DNA from: Chloroflexota bacterium
Lineage (GTDB): Bacteria; Chloroflexota; Dehalococcoidia; Lucifugimonadales; UBA3495
Assembly (NCBI GenBank): GCA_009840135.1
Contig: VXOH01000185.1
Span: 1 to 48,081, forward strand
Reading direction: 5' to 3'
DNA length: 48,081 bases
Both the position numbers and the translations under genes were made by a program. Of the stretch, positions 25,407-34,613 are shown in pieces. A model generated the notes under the pieces. That model searched no databases. It was not told the DNA's origin and worked only from the letters and a program-made list of their open reading frames with translations. Positions within the stretch are counted from its first letter, which is position 1; every line of letters starts with the position of its first letter.

Positions 25407-26414
25407 ATGAACATACGGCTGACCATTCTACTGGTGATAGTCCTGATCCTTTTTGGCGGTACCCTGGCGGGAGTATATTTGACCCGAACGCCCGAACCCA
25501 AGCAGGAGCAGGCATGGCTTTGGCGGGTGGACGATAACTCCCTGGAAAATATTACCGTTACCTTCGAAGGGGATACGGTGGAATATCAGAAGAAGCCGGG
25601 GGGGATTCGGTGGTTCATTGTAGAGGAAGATGGCGAGAGGCAGGTTTACCAGGACAAGTGGAGCGGCACTCCCTTGCTGTTGGGAGGCCCCAGGGTAAAC
25701 CGGACCCTGTCCGACGAAATTGAGAACGCGGCCCAATACGGGCTGGACCCTCCCATTACCGTGGTGCAGATTACGGAACGCACTGGCCGCACCTACGAAG
25801 CCCATCTGGGCATTATTACGCCGGACGGGGAGAATCAGTATGCGAGGCTGGTAGGGTCTCCCAAGCTGTTTACAGTGCCGCAAATCTGGGCCAGGGTGGT
25901 CAACCGACTGGTATTTCAGCCCCCCTATCCTCGTCTTTATGACACGGACATCCAGGACCGCGAACTGCTGAACGTCGGCAAACAGAACGTTATCTATTTT
26001 GAAGTTACCGTTGATGGCGAGACCGTTATTTACGGTGAGGATGTCTCAGGGGAATTCTGGTACATTATCGAACCGGTGGAAGGCGGTCCTGAAGATAACG
26101 AAATTCCGATTCCGGCCGAGTTATGGAATGAAGAGGATGTACTCCTGGAGAATCCGAACGTCATAGACACGGTGGCCGAGGACCTGGACAACCCCGGAGA
26201 GTACGGTTTGGACCCGGCCAGGACCGTCGTTTGGCTGGCAACCGAGGCCGACCAGACCCATGAATTCTACCTGGGCGACCATACCCCGGACGGTGAGCGG
26301 CGTTACGCCATAACATCGGGCGAGCCGGAGTTGTTTACGGTTCCATCGGCTTGGGCGGCGGCCATAGAAAAGCTGGTTACCGACCCGCCCTATCCGCCGG
26401 GAGAGGGCAGCTAA
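25407..26414 (+). CDS. DUF4340 domain protein with an internal duplication
   Basis: A 335-residue protein with an N-terminal membrane anchor (residues 5-25), then two copies of the DUF4340 module. The copies are visible as HLGIITPDGENQYARL with SPKLFTVPQIWARVVN, and YLGDHTPDGERRYAI with EPELFTVPSAWAAAIE, each ending in a PPYP. DUF4340 proteins usually accompany GldA/F/G-type ABC cassettes and are thought to act outside the membrane as accessory subunits. The ATG follows a 164-base gap, so it may have its own control. Confidence 0.88.
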   Translation: MNIRLTILLVIVLILFGGTLAGVYLTRTPEPKQEQAWLWRVDDNSLENITVTFEGDTVEYQKKPGGIRWFIVEEDGERQVYQDKWSGTPLLLGGPRVNRTLSDEIENAAQYGLDPPITVVQITERTGRTYEAHLGIITPDGENQYARLVGSPKLFTVPQIWARVVNRLVFQPPYPRLYDTDIQDRELLNVGKQNVIYFEVTVDGETVIYGEDVSGEFWYIIEPVEGGPEDNEIPIPAELWNEEDVLLENPNVIDTVAEDLDNPGEYGLDPARTVVWLATEADQTHEFYLGDHTPDGERRYAITSGEPELFTVPSAWAAAIEKLVTDPPYPPGEGS

Positions 26415-26615
26415 ACCAATATCAAACCAGTTTGAACGTTCCGTTTTCTTGAGGCTCAGGGATATCAGGCAAAGGCTCTCGCCCTGCCCTCTTTTCCACC
26501 AGGAGAGCATCATTAGAATCCACGCCTATTCCGTTTAGGTTTAGGCCTCCTCCACTTGACTTTATCGCGTCCGAAAGAGGCTCTGCCGCCCATTACCGGC
26601 AAGCGAGGTGCAAGT
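26415..26615. other. Gap between DUF4340 gene and cinA
   Basis: Contains TCAAAC-CA-GTTTGA (26422-26435), a short perfect palindrome just after the DUF4340 stop, and ATTAGAATCC near 26512 as a possible -10. No supported gene. Confidence 0.35.
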
Positions 26616-27860
26616 TTGAAGGCTGAGATCCTTTCCATTGGTACTGAGTTGCTGATGGGTGAGTTGACGGACACCAACGCTTCCTGGATTGCGGGGCAAC
26701 TACCTGCCCTGGGAATCCGGCTGCAGTGGGTTTCCATACTAGGCGATGACCTGGAGCAGTTGACGGAAGCCTTCAGCCGTGGCCTGCAGCGTTCCGATGT
26801 TATCTTCACCACGGGCGGATTGGGCCCTACCCAGGACGATCTGACGCGGGAAGCCGTGGCGGCAGCGCTGGGAGAGACTCCCACGGTGCAGCAGGAAGTC
26901 GTGGAAAACCTCGAACGGTACTTTGCCGGCAGAGGCATTGCGATGCCATCCCACAACATCAAACAGGCCCACCTCATCCCTTCAGCCACGTTTGTCCAGA
27001 ATCGCAACGGCACTGCGCCGGGTTGGTGGGTTGAAAGCGCGGGTCGGATTATAGTATGCATGCCCGGTCCTCCCGGCGAAATGCAGCCTATCTGGCACGA
27101 AGAAGTTGCGCCGCGCCTGAGGGATATGGTGGACGAGGAAGTCACCGTCACCAGGAACATAAAAACCCTGGGAATGTCGGAGGCTGCGATTGACGAGGAA
27201 ATTGCCGAGTTCTTTGGCCACGAAAACCCGTACCTCGGGATTTACTCCAAGGCGGATGGCATCCACCTCAGGGTAATTGCGAGAGCCAAGGACGAGGAAA
27301 CGGCGCGACAGATGATTGTTCCGGTGGAGGCTGCCATAACCGACCGGCTGGGCCCCTATATTTGGGGTTATGACGCGGAAACGCCGGAGGAAGCGGCCGG
27401 GCAGGCTCTGTCAGAAGCCGGCCTTACCCTGGCTACCATGGAATCTTGCAGCGGTGGATTCCTGGCCAACAGCATTACCGATATAGCGGGCAGCCACCGC
27501 TATTACCGGGGCGGCATTGTTGCCACCTCGACCAGGATGCTGCTGGCCAATGGCGTTCCTGCCCACGTTCTGGAGGAACACGGCGTGGTTAGCCAGGAGA
27601 CCGCCACGGCCATGGCGCAAGCTGCAAAGGAATGCCTGGACGCCGATTATGGAGTCGCCATCACCGGTGTACTCGGACCTGACCCCCAGGAAGATCAGCC
27701 GGTGGGGCAGGTGTACATCGCCATCGCCGGAAGGGAATCTGCTGCGCAGCTCCAGTTTCGCACTCCCCCGCGGCGAATTGTTATCAAGAGGCGAGTTGCC
27801 AATACGGCCCTGACGGAGTTGAGAAAGCTGGTGGTGGCCGAGAAGGGAAGATACGAATAG
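26616..27860 (+). CDS. cinA: CinA-family protein (nicotinamide-nucleotide amidohydrolase type)
   Basis: A 414-residue protein. The N-terminal MoCF-like domain runs from LKAEILSIGTELLMGELTD to about residue 170, with TTGGLGPTQDDLT; the C-terminal CinA domain (from about residue 260) contains ESCSGGFLANSITDIAGS and VAITGVLGPD, with the usual PVGQVYIAI. CinA deamidates NMN to NaMN and may hydrolyse ADP-ribose in pyridine nucleotide repair. The start TTG 26616 (GAGG eight bases upstream) fits the family N-terminus; the frame is open 20 codons further upstream. Confidence 0.93.
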   Translation: MKAEILSIGTELLMGELTDTNASWIAGQLPALGIRLQWVSILGDDLEQLTEAFSRGLQRSDVIFTTGGLGPTQDDLTREAVAAALGETPTVQQEVVENLERYFAGRGIAMPSHNIKQAHLIPSATFVQNRNGTAPGWWVESAGRIIVCMPGPPGEMQPIWHEEVAPRLRDMVDEEVTVTRNIKTLGMSEAAIDEEIAEFFGHENPYLGIYSKADGIHLRVIARAKDEETARQMIVPVEAAITDRLGPYIWGYDAETPEEAAGQALSEAGLTLATMESCSGGFLANSITDIAGSHRYYRGGIVATSTRMLLANGVPAHVLEEHGVVSQETATAMAQAAKECLDADYGVAITGVLGPDPQEDQPVGQVYIAIAGRESAAQLQFRTPPRRIVIKRRVANTALTELRKLVVAEKGRYE

Positions 27861-27971
27861 CCTTTAGATTCTTGCTCCGCCCCCTCCGTTCGACAGGGAT
27901 TGGGGATTCCAGTGAGAGCTTCCGGGATGGTTAGGGGATAGAGACCACTTAGGGGAGCCGAAGAGCAGCAA

Positions 27972-27998
27972 AAGGGGCGAGAAAAACTCTCGTCCCTT
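27972..27998. terminator. Possible shared terminator between convergent genes
   Basis: AAGGGGCGAG / CTCGTCCCTT (27972-27981, 27989-27998), 10 bp with one G-T pair and a seven-base loop, in the 167-base gap between convergent cinA and the VWA gene. T-runs are weak on both sides. Confidence 0.4.
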
Positions 27999-28027
27999 CA
28001 GTCTTTCCCGTTGGCTACAGTGACGCC

Positions 28028-31000
28028 TCAGGCGGTCAGCTGGCGATAAAGCATGGGCAACCGCTCCGGCAAGGCCCAGATGTCGCCCAGAACCTCATAG
28101 CCCATGTCCCCGCACATTTCCTTCAGGTAGTCGTGACCGGCCTTGTCCACCGTTAGGCAGAAGGGCGTGATGTCCTTCCGCTTGGCTTCCAGCAGGGCCA
28201 TGTGGGTGTCGTGGACGGCGTACTCCTTCTCCACGCCTTCCCGGCTGTACCCTCGGTCCTGCGGCCTGCCATCGCTGATCAGGAACATGATCTTGGTGGG
28301 AGAGTCCTGATTCTCCAGCTTGGTGATGGCATGGCGAATGGCGCTGCCCATGCGGGTGGCGTGGAGGGGGGTGATCTTGTCAATGCGGCGCTTGATTCGC
28401 TCGGTGAAGTTCTCCTCGATGTCCTTGATTACATAGAACTCGACGTTTTCCCGGCCATAGCCGGAAAAACCGTATATGCCGTAGTTATCGCCAATGGATT
28501 CCAACGCCTGGATAAGGAGCGCCGTGCTTTCCTTCTCCAGGTCTATGATGCGCTTGTAGTGGCGGCGCACCAGACCCTCGCGGCGGCGACGCAGCCAGAC
28601 CATGTACTCCACCGGGTCATCGGGGGCGTCGCGGTCGTCCACGGTATGCCTGCCCTCGTCAATGGCCTCGGCGGTGGATGCGCTCATGTCTAGCAGGAAC
28701 ACCACGGAAACGTCCCGCTCAATCTTGTTCCTTCTCCAGTAAATCTTTTCGTCGGGCGGAACCTTCATCCGAATATCGGCGGCCGCTTCCAGGGCAGCAT
28801 TCAGGTCAATGTCCTCGCCGTCAATCATCCGGTAAATCTTGCGGAAGGTCTCGGGCATGATCAGCTCGAACTGCCGCTTGATGTGGCTCAACAGGGTGGA
28901 GTAGTTCTTCAGAGAGTCGTTGTAGAAGGCGGGGTCGCCTTCGTCCAGGGTCTTTTCCTTCACTACGCACCAGCGAGGCTTGTAATCGTTGGCGCGGAAG
29001 TCCCACTCGTCGTACACGTAGGTCTTGGGCTCGCGGGCCTCCAGTTCACCGCCCTGGTCATCGTCGTGGAGCAACGGTCCGTAGCCCTGGCCCGGCTGGG
29101 AGTTGGGCGGCGGGACACCGGCTTCCTTCATGATGTTCTGGGCAAAGGTGCTCATGCTGTTGTTTATGTCACCTTGCTCAGCGTCCAGTTCCAGCTCAGC
29201 GCTGTCCTGCAAAAGCTGCTCCAGCATTTCCTGAGAGAGGGGTTCGCCTTCGCCCTGCTGGTTCTGGTCCATCTGCAGCTTGGTCAACAACTGGACCATT
29301 TCGGGCTTGAAGTCACCGCGATAGTCCACCGGCTCGGGAGAATCATAGGGGTCTCCCTCTCCAGCGTCGCCGGAGGAATTCTGGGAGGCCTGGAGCTTGT
29401 CCAGTAGAGACTGGAACTCATCCTCAGAGAAGTCGCCGGGTTCCTCCATGTCCTCGGGCTCCCACTGGTCTTCGGGCTGGGTCTCGTTTTCCAGGCGGGA
29501 AATAATCTCATAGGCGCGCAGGGTCGCTTCGGCCGTGTCCTCGACATTAGCTGAGGCATCCCGCAACACCTGCAGAATGCGGGCCAGCATGGTGGCCTCT
29601 TCCTGGAAATCCACGGGGACAGGCAAATTATTGAAATGGTCAAGGCTCATGCGAATCAGGAGCTCGATCAGGGCTTCCTGAAGGGGCAGGTCTTCTACCT
29701 CGGGCCGGAGGGACAGGGCCTGAGCCTGCACGTCTATAGCGGCCTGGCGGATGCCCGGGTACTCAACCTTGATCCGGTAATCCAGGCGGACATCTTCCAA
29801 CACGGTGAAGAGGTCGAAAGCCAGACGGCGGTTTTCGAAGAGGCTCAGGAAACGGCCTATGTCGGTATAGGCGCGGGTCTGCCCGTCAGCTTCCAGATCG
29901 CCGACCAGCACGTCGTCGTTAACCTGTTGGGCGCCGAGTTCCCTTTCCAGCGGATAGCGGCGCTCCTCATCGAAAAGTAGAGCCGGTTTGTCGAAGTCGT
30001 AGTCAAAACTGCCAAACTCCAGGTGCGCTACCTGGTGGGTGGCGACAACCTTGAACCAGGAGAAATTCTGCTCCTTGTTCTGGTAATGGTCCACCACGGG
30101 CGGAAGGAAAACCTTGGTGCCATCGGTGGTGGCTGTATCCTGGTCCACCCAGCCGATGTTGCGGCGCACCAATTCCTGGGTGCTCAACGCTTCAATGGGA
30201 GAGCCGGAAAGGGCGCGGCAGTAGAGCCGTACGATACCCTTTACCCGGTCCAGTTCCAGGCTGGATGACAGGGTTTCCAGCAGTGACTCCGAGGTGTTGG
30301 ACTCGACCTTGAAGAAGGCAATGCCGCTCTCGGGGTTGTCTTTCAGCAGCTGGACGCCGTGATGGAACCAGGTGTCCAGTTGGTTGATGGTGACACGGTG
30401 CATCACCCCGTCCAGGCTCTTCAGGAAGGGAGGAACGGCCTCAGGCGTGACCGCCAACAGCCCTTCGCACAGGTCCAGAATATGGGCCTGGGAACCCTGG
30501 GGGACCTGCCCAAGGGCATAGCTCCCGTCGGAAAGGAAACGCGAAGTGTCGCGAATGCCCACCTTGGTAAGGCGTTCGCCCAGCTTCAAAAAGCGACTGG
30601 TCTGGCCCTCTTCAATTTGCTGCAACGCCTTGGGGGCAACTTCGAAACAGCTCTTGACCTCGCGCCAGTTGCCATCGGAAAGCGCGCGGCACATGGCTAG
30701 AAAGGCCTCCCTCTCCCGGCCCATGACCGGGAGCACATCTTTCCCCAGAGTCAGGCACTCCACTGCAATGTCGTAGGACTTGTAGGACAGGGCTTCAATC
30801 AGGGAAGCGAAGACCTCCACATCCCAGAAAGGCAAGCTGCGGATCATATCCGGGCTGACTTCGAAGAAGCGGGCCGAAAGGGTGCTGGATTTCCAGGTTC
30901 CCTTGTAGAGGCTCCGGCCCAGGCCGGCCCAGCGGGGTATGTACTGCGGCCTGAGGTTGGAAACTATGGCGGGACTGGCCTTGAAGAAAGACACCGCCAG

Positions 31001-31288
31001 TGCCGGAGAGTCCTGGGAAAGGTAGGTGCCGCAACGGGCCCACTGCATGAAGGAAGGAAACGCCAGGGACCGGGCCACCTGGGGGCAAACGCGGAAATAC
31101 TCCACCGCTGATTCCCAGGAGCGGACGGTTTGCCCGGCGATGGCTGAACCCTCTTTGGCCCATAGAGCAAGTTCCTCTGGGGAGAAAGAGGTTTCCATGG
31201 CCTCGGCCGATTCCCTGTAGGCATCCATTACCGCCGGTGGGAACTTGGCCAGTTCCGATTCTATTTCGTCAAAGGGAGCATTGCTCAA
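28028..31288 (-). CDS. Giant VWA-domain protein, NorD/CbbO-like
   Basis: A 1086-residue cytosolic protein. The first ~400 residues are helical repeat-like. Near residues 418-424 is ATHQVAHLEFG, which resembles a zinc-protease HExxH with Gln for Glu. A long acidic linker (Glu/Asp/Gln-rich, about residues 570-700) is followed by a VWA domain whose MIDAS motif is FLLDMSAST (near residue 866). NorD/CbbO proteins work with a MoxR ATPase (here the NorQ/CbbQ-like gene upstream) to activate or assemble a target enzyme; no nitric oxide reductase or Rubisco is nearby, so the client is unknown. The start TTG 31288 overlaps the Nudix stop by four bases and has GGAGGGG upstream. Confidence 0.88.
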   Translation of the reverse strand: MSNAPFDEIESELAKFPPAVMDAYRESAEAMETSFSPEELALWAKEGSAIAGQTVRSWESAVEYFRVCPQVARSLAFPSFMQWARCGTYLSQDSPALAVSFFKASPAIVSNLRPQYIPRWAGLGRSLYKGTWKSSTLSARFFEVSPDMIRSLPFWDVEVFASLIEALSYKSYDIAVECLTLGKDVLPVMGREREAFLAMCRALSDGNWREVKSCFEVAPKALQQIEEGQTSRFLKLGERLTKVGIRDTSRFLSDGSYALGQVPQGSQAHILDLCEGLLAVTPEAVPPFLKSLDGVMHRVTINQLDTWFHHGVQLLKDNPESGIAFFKVESNTSESLLETLSSSLELDRVKGIVRLYCRALSGSPIEALSTQELVRRNIGWVDQDTATTDGTKVFLPPVVDHYQNKEQNFSWFKVVATHQVAHLEFGSFDYDFDKPALLFDEERRYPLERELGAQQVNDDVLVGDLEADGQTRAYTDIGRFLSLFENRRLAFDLFTVLEDVRLDYRIKVEYPGIRQAAIDVQAQALSLRPEVEDLPLQEALIELLIRMSLDHFNNLPVPVDFQEEATMLARILQVLRDASANVEDTAEATLRAYEIISRLENETQPEDQWEPEDMEEPGDFSEDEFQSLLDKLQASQNSSGDAGEGDPYDSPEPVDYRGDFKPEMVQLLTKLQMDQNQQGEGEPLSQEMLEQLLQDSAELELDAEQGDINNSMSTFAQNIMKEAGVPPPNSQPGQGYGPLLHDDDQGGELEAREPKTYVYDEWDFRANDYKPRWCVVKEKTLDEGDPAFYNDSLKNYSTLLSHIKRQFELIMPETFRKIYRMIDGEDIDLNAALEAAADIRMKVPPDEKIYWRRNKIERDVSVVFLLDMSASTAEAIDEGRHTVDDRDAPDDPVEYMVWLRRRREGLVRRHYKRIIDLEKESTALLIQALESIGDNYGIYGFSGYGRENVEFYVIKDIEENFTERIKRRIDKITPLHATRMGSAIRHAITKLENQDSPTKIMFLISDGRPQDRGYSREGVEKEYAVHDTHMALLEAKRKDITPFCLTVDKAGHDYLKEMCGDMGYEVLGDIWALPERLPMLYRQLTA

Positions 31289-31878
31289 GACGGTTGCCCC
31301 TCCTTATTGAGTGGGTCATCCATGATTTCCAGGAATTGCTGCAAAATCTTGGCCGTTGCCCCGAAGACAACGTGCTTCTCAAAGGCATAGGAATAGACTG
31401 TTGCCAGGTTTCCGTCCGCAATTCGGGTTTCCCGCCGAATGTTGGCGGGGTCGTAGAGACTGGCGATGGGGACCTCCAGGACCTCGGCTATCTCTATATC
31501 GCTGGGGCTGAAGGGATAGGGGTAGGGAATCTCTCCCACAAATACCCGGACGCCAAAGCCGCTTCGGGTCACAATGTCGTCCAGTTCGCCAAGTATGGTT
31601 ACGTCGCCGGGGCTTATGCCCATCTCCTCTTCGGCTTCCCTCAGAGCGGTGTCCCTGAAGTCCCGGTCCTCGGGGTCCCGGGCCCCCCCGGGGAAGGATA
31701 TTTCGCCCTTATGGTGCTCAACCTGTTCGGAGCGCTTGTTAAGAAGCACGCAGAACTCACCCCCCTTGGGGTAGAGAAGCACCAAAACGGCAGCAGGCAT
31801 CAGACTCTCATCGGTTACTCTCCATACGGACCGGCGGGCCAGTGCCTGCTTAACCAGATCGGGGGTGGACAATCCCAT
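31285..31878 (-). CDS. Nudix hydrolase, CoA pyrophosphatase-like
   Basis: A 197-residue Nudix protein. The box runs GARDPEDRDFRD then TALREAEEEMGI, one residue longer than the canonical box and with Asp in the place of the first Glu, as in CoA pyrophosphatases (YeaB/NudL-like). The position next to dephospho-CoA kinase supports a CoA or acyl-CoA substrate. It lies between the MoxR and VWA genes of one operon: eight bases after the MoxR stop and overlapping the VWA start by four bases. It may control CoA levels. Confidence 0.88.
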   Translation of the reverse strand: MGLSTPDLVKQALARRSVWRVTDESLMPAAVLVLLYPKGGEFCVLLNKRSEQVEHHKGEISFPGGARDPEDRDFRDTALREAEEEMGISPGDVTILGELDDIVTRSGFGVRVFVGEIPYPYPFSPSDIEIAEVLEVPIASLYDPANIRRETRIADGNLATVYSYAFEKHVVFGATAKILQQFLEIMDDPLNKEGQPS

Positions 31879-31886
31879 CGAAACCC

Positions 31887-32816
31887 CTATTCGAAAATTG
31901 AGGAGACCACCTCTTCAACGCTGCGCTGCAACTCGGGCTCGTCGGTAAGCGTCCACACTATGGCTACCTGGCAGGCGCGGCGAGCCGGAATACCCTCGGT
32001 CATCAGGCGACCGGCGTAGATGAGCAGCCGGGTGCTTGCGCCCTCGGCCAATCCATGGTCCCGCAGGTTGCGCACCTTTTCGCCCAGCTTGGCCAGCGAA
32101 GCAGCCTGCTCACTGGAGCAACCGCTCTCCTTCTCGACGATCTCCGCCTCGATTTCCACAGGGGGATAATCGAACTCCACGGAAATGAAGCGTTGGCGAG
32201 TGCTGTGCTTCAAGTCCTTCAGGGCGCTCTGGTAATGAGGGTTGTAGGAAATGCAAAGCAGGAAACGGTCGTCAGCCTCGATGATCTGGCCTGTCTTTTC
32301 CACAGGCAGGATGCGCCGGTGGTCGGTCAGGGGGTGAATGAGAACCGTGGTGTCCTTGCGGGCTTCCACCACTTCATCAAGATACAGAATGGCGCCGGCT
32401 TTGACCGCCCTGGTCATGGGGCCGTCAATCCAGCGGGTGCCCTCAGAGTCCAGGAGATAGCGACCAACCAGGTCGCTGGCGGTGAGGTCTTCGTGGCAGG
32501 CGATGGTGACCAGGGGAACCCGTACCTCGCCTTCCCTCAGTTCCTGGGCTGCCCTGCCGCTGTCAACCGGACGGACAACCGTCATGGGCCTTCCCAGTCG
32601 CCATGCCATGTATTCCACGAACCGGGTCTTACCACAACCGGTGGGACCCTTCAGCAGTACAGGGATGTGCTGGTTATAGGCGGCCGTGAACAGTTCCAAC
32701 TCGTCGCCCACTGGCCGGTAATAGGGTTCACTGCGAACCAGAAACTCCTCAATGGCATACTCTTTGAATTGGGGTTCATTCTGTTCGGATTCGACCGATT
32801 CGACGGCTTCTACCAT
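31887..32816 (-). CDS. MoxR-family AAA+ ATPase, NorQ/CbbQ-like
   Basis: A 309-residue ATPase. Walker A is GPTGCGKTR near residue 57, Walker [12 protein letters not shown] near residue 140, followed by the conserved sensor-type [14 protein letters not shown]. CbbQ/NorQ ATPases form rings that, with a VWA partner (NorD/CbbO), remodel or load cofactors into a client enzyme. The VWA partner is two genes downstream in this operon. ATG 32816 overlaps the coaE stop by one base (TAATG), so translation is coupled. Confidence 0.92.
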   Translation of the reverse strand: MVEAVESVESEQNEPQFKEYAIEEFLVRSEPYYRPVGDELELFTAAYNQHIPVLLKGPTGCGKTRFVEYMAWRLGRPMTVVRPVDSGRAAQELREGEVRVPLVTIACHEDLTASDLVGRYLLDSEGTRWIDGPMTRAVKAGAILYLDEVVEARKDTTVLIHPLTDHRRILPVEKTGQIIEADDRFLLCISYNPHYQSALKDLKHSTRQRFISVEFDYPPVEIEAEIVEKESGCSSEQAASLAKLGEKVRNLRDHGLAEGASTRLLIYAGRLMTEGIPARRACQVAIVWTLTDEPELQRSVEEVVSSIFE

Positions 32817-33427
32817 TATGTTTGTTCAATCCTTCCTTCGACTTTGCGTTTCCAAATATCCCTGACTGCGTTTTCGAGCCCTTTCAAATCGCCGGAGTTA
32901 TTGATAACCTCGTCGGCTCGTCCTGCCCTCTCCTCGGTAGGCATCTGGGAAGCAATCCGCTTGCGAATCTCCTCGGGGGCGAACCCGTTGCGCTCTTGCA
33001 GGCGGGCCACAACCGAGTCCTCGGGTGATTCGGTAGTCCAGACTTCGTCCACCAGCGAGTCCCATCCGGCTTCAAACAACACGGCAGCCTCAACGACCGC
33101 CACCGGTGCGCCCGCGTCATCCAGCGCGCGCAGTTTTTGCCGGACAATCTCCGCCATCCTGGGATGCATAATGCGGTTGAGACGTTCCAGTTGGGACGCA
33201 TCGGCGAAAACCATAGCGCCCAGCTTCCTGCGGTCAATCTCACCCTTCTCCGTCAGGATGCCGTCGCCAAAGGCGGCCACCACTTCTGTCCAGGCTTCAG
33301 TATGGGGAGTATAGGCCTCGTGGCCTACCTGGTCGGCGTTAATCAGGGTTGCGCCCAATTCCCGGACAATACGGCATACCTCCGTCTTGCCGGTTCCAAT
33401 GCCGCCGGTCAGGCCAATAACTAGCAT
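32816..33427 (-). CDS. coaE: Dephospho-CoA kinase
   Basis: A 203-residue P-loop kinase completing coenzyme A synthesis. The N-terminus [17 protein letters not shown] (Walker A) and [16 protein letters not shown] are diagnostic; [13 protein letters not shown] and [13 protein letters not shown] follow. It is the first gene of the coaE-moxR-nudix-VWA operon, 24 bases downstream of the predicted transcription start at a strong promoter. Confidence 0.95.
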   Translation of the reverse strand: MLVIGLTGGIGTGKTEVCRIVRELGATLINADQVGHEAYTPHTEAWTEVVAAFGDGILTEKGEIDRRKLGAMVFADASQLERLNRIMHPRMAEIVRQKLRALDDAGAPVAVVEAAVLFEAGWDSLVDEVWTTESPEDSVVARLQERNGFAPEEIRKRIASQMPTEERAGRADEVINNSGDLKGLENAVRDIWKRKVEGRIEQT

Positions 33428-33457
33428 TTTGGGACCAATTTTGAAAACACTCCGGCC

Positions 33458-33486
33458 ATTCTAACAAGGGGGTAGGTATGGGTCAA
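33458..33486 (-). promoter_or_regulatory. Promoter of the coaE operon
   Basis: On the minus strand TTGACC, a 17-base spacer and TAGAAT, with a TG one base before the -10 (TGTTAGAAT). The predicted start is about 24 bases from the coaE ATG. Confidence 0.6.
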
Positions 33487-33779
33487 CCTTGAGACATTGG
33501 GCACATCGAATTGGGGTTGAAGCGAAAATGCAGACACGTGGCATTCTCATCGGGGAAGACTGAAACCCCGAAGAATAAAGCGAGGAATTGTGGGTTTCTT
33601 AATGAGTAGACTCGAACAAGTCGCTGCCATCGCTGTGGGCACGAATAGATTCGAACGGAAAGCTGCGCAAGGCCTCAGCCTGGGGCAACACCCTGCTGCT
33701 CTCATGTTCCACACTGGAAACGGCAGGGGATGCCCGAGCTCGCTTCCAAGGTGATTTTTGATCCGAAAGGATAGCGGTG
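33487..33779. other. Intergenic region between coaE promoter and rimI
   Basis: About 290 bases with no supported gene. A minus-strand frame at 33599-33814 overlaps the end of rimI and has no family features. A short CGGGG/CCCCG hairpin lies near 33550-33570. Confidence 0.5.
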
Positions 33780-34460
33780 TCAGTTTTCGATGTTGATGTC
33801 TCCCCAGCGGTCAAGGAAGGCTTCTTGCAGTTCCTTAAACCTGGCCTGGTACTGGGTGGTGTGGATAGGGCTGGTAGTCATGATTACCGCGTCTTCGCGA
33901 TTGTCGGAGTAGTAGTGCTTTCGGATTCCAACTTCCTTGAATCCGTACTTATCGTAGAGTCTCTGGGCAATGAAGTTGGAAACCCTGGCCTCGAGGGTCA
34001 AGACCGTTGAGCCGTTTTCCATTGCTGCCCTGACGGAACCGATAAGCAGCAATTCACCAATACCATTGCCCCGGAGTTTTTCGCGGACGGCGATTTCGGT
34101 GATGTGTGCCTCGTTCCCCTGAAACCACAGGCTGACGTAACCGGCTATGTCTTCGGGTCCTGTCTCCTCGGGAGCGGACTTACTGACCATGCCTCGGACG
34201 CCACGAATCATTCTGCCCCATAGCGACGCATCCGTAGGGTAGTCCTGTTCACTTTCGCCGGCGGATTGTTGATCTGGAAGGGCCGGTTCATATTCGTCTC
34301 CGGCCAAGTCCGGCCGGACGGCCACCAAATACCGGGCGTATTTGTTGTTGATGTCTCGCTTGAACGAATTCCCTAACCACAGAGGTGCGAAGGCCTCGCG
34401 TTCAATATCTATGACTTCCTGAATATCTTCGGCGCGCAGCCGACGGAGCGCTACATCCAT
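33780..34460 (-). CDS. GNAT acetyltransferase, RimI-like
   Basis: A 226-residue acetyltransferase, probably acting on protein N-termini. Conserved features are IERE-AF near residue 20, the strand ITEIAVREKLRGNGIGELLL with the acetyl-CoA-binding RGNGIG loop, LEARVSNFIAQRLYDKYGF and KHYYSDNREDAVIM. Compared with E. coli RimI (148 residues) it has an extra ~55-residue hydrophilic insert between the first strand and the core (about residues 50-108). No tsaB or tsaD is adjacent. ATG 34460 with a weak ribosome site; an extended -10 lies about 85 bases upstream. Confidence 0.85.
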   Translation of the reverse strand: MDVALRRLRAEDIQEVIDIEREAFAPLWLGNSFKRDINNKYARYLVAVRPDLAGDEYEPALPDQQSAGESEQDYPTDASLWGRMIRGVRGMVSKSAPEETGPEDIAGYVSLWFQGNEAHITEIAVREKLRGNGIGELLLIGSVRAAMENGSTVLTLEARVSNFIAQRLYDKYGFKEVGIRKHYYSDNREDAVIMTTSPIHTTQYQARFKELQEAFLDRWGDINIEN

Positions 34461-34546
34461 TCTGCCTATCTGCCTGCCGTGCTCTCGTCCCTTGACTCGG
34501 TGTGCAAAAGCGATCTCTCGCCACCCGCAAACGGGCTATTGGGCGC

Positions 34547-34555
34547 ATTTTAGCA
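34547..34555 (-). promoter_or_regulatory. Extended -10 promoter element of the rimI-like gene
   Basis: TGCTAAAAT on the minus strand, identical to the element upstream of selA and of the M20 genes. No clear -35. Confidence 0.35.
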
Positions 34556-34613
34556 TAGCTAACCAAGTCGGACGGATGCCAGAATGTATTCAAGCTTGTT
34601 GACGTACAGGGCT

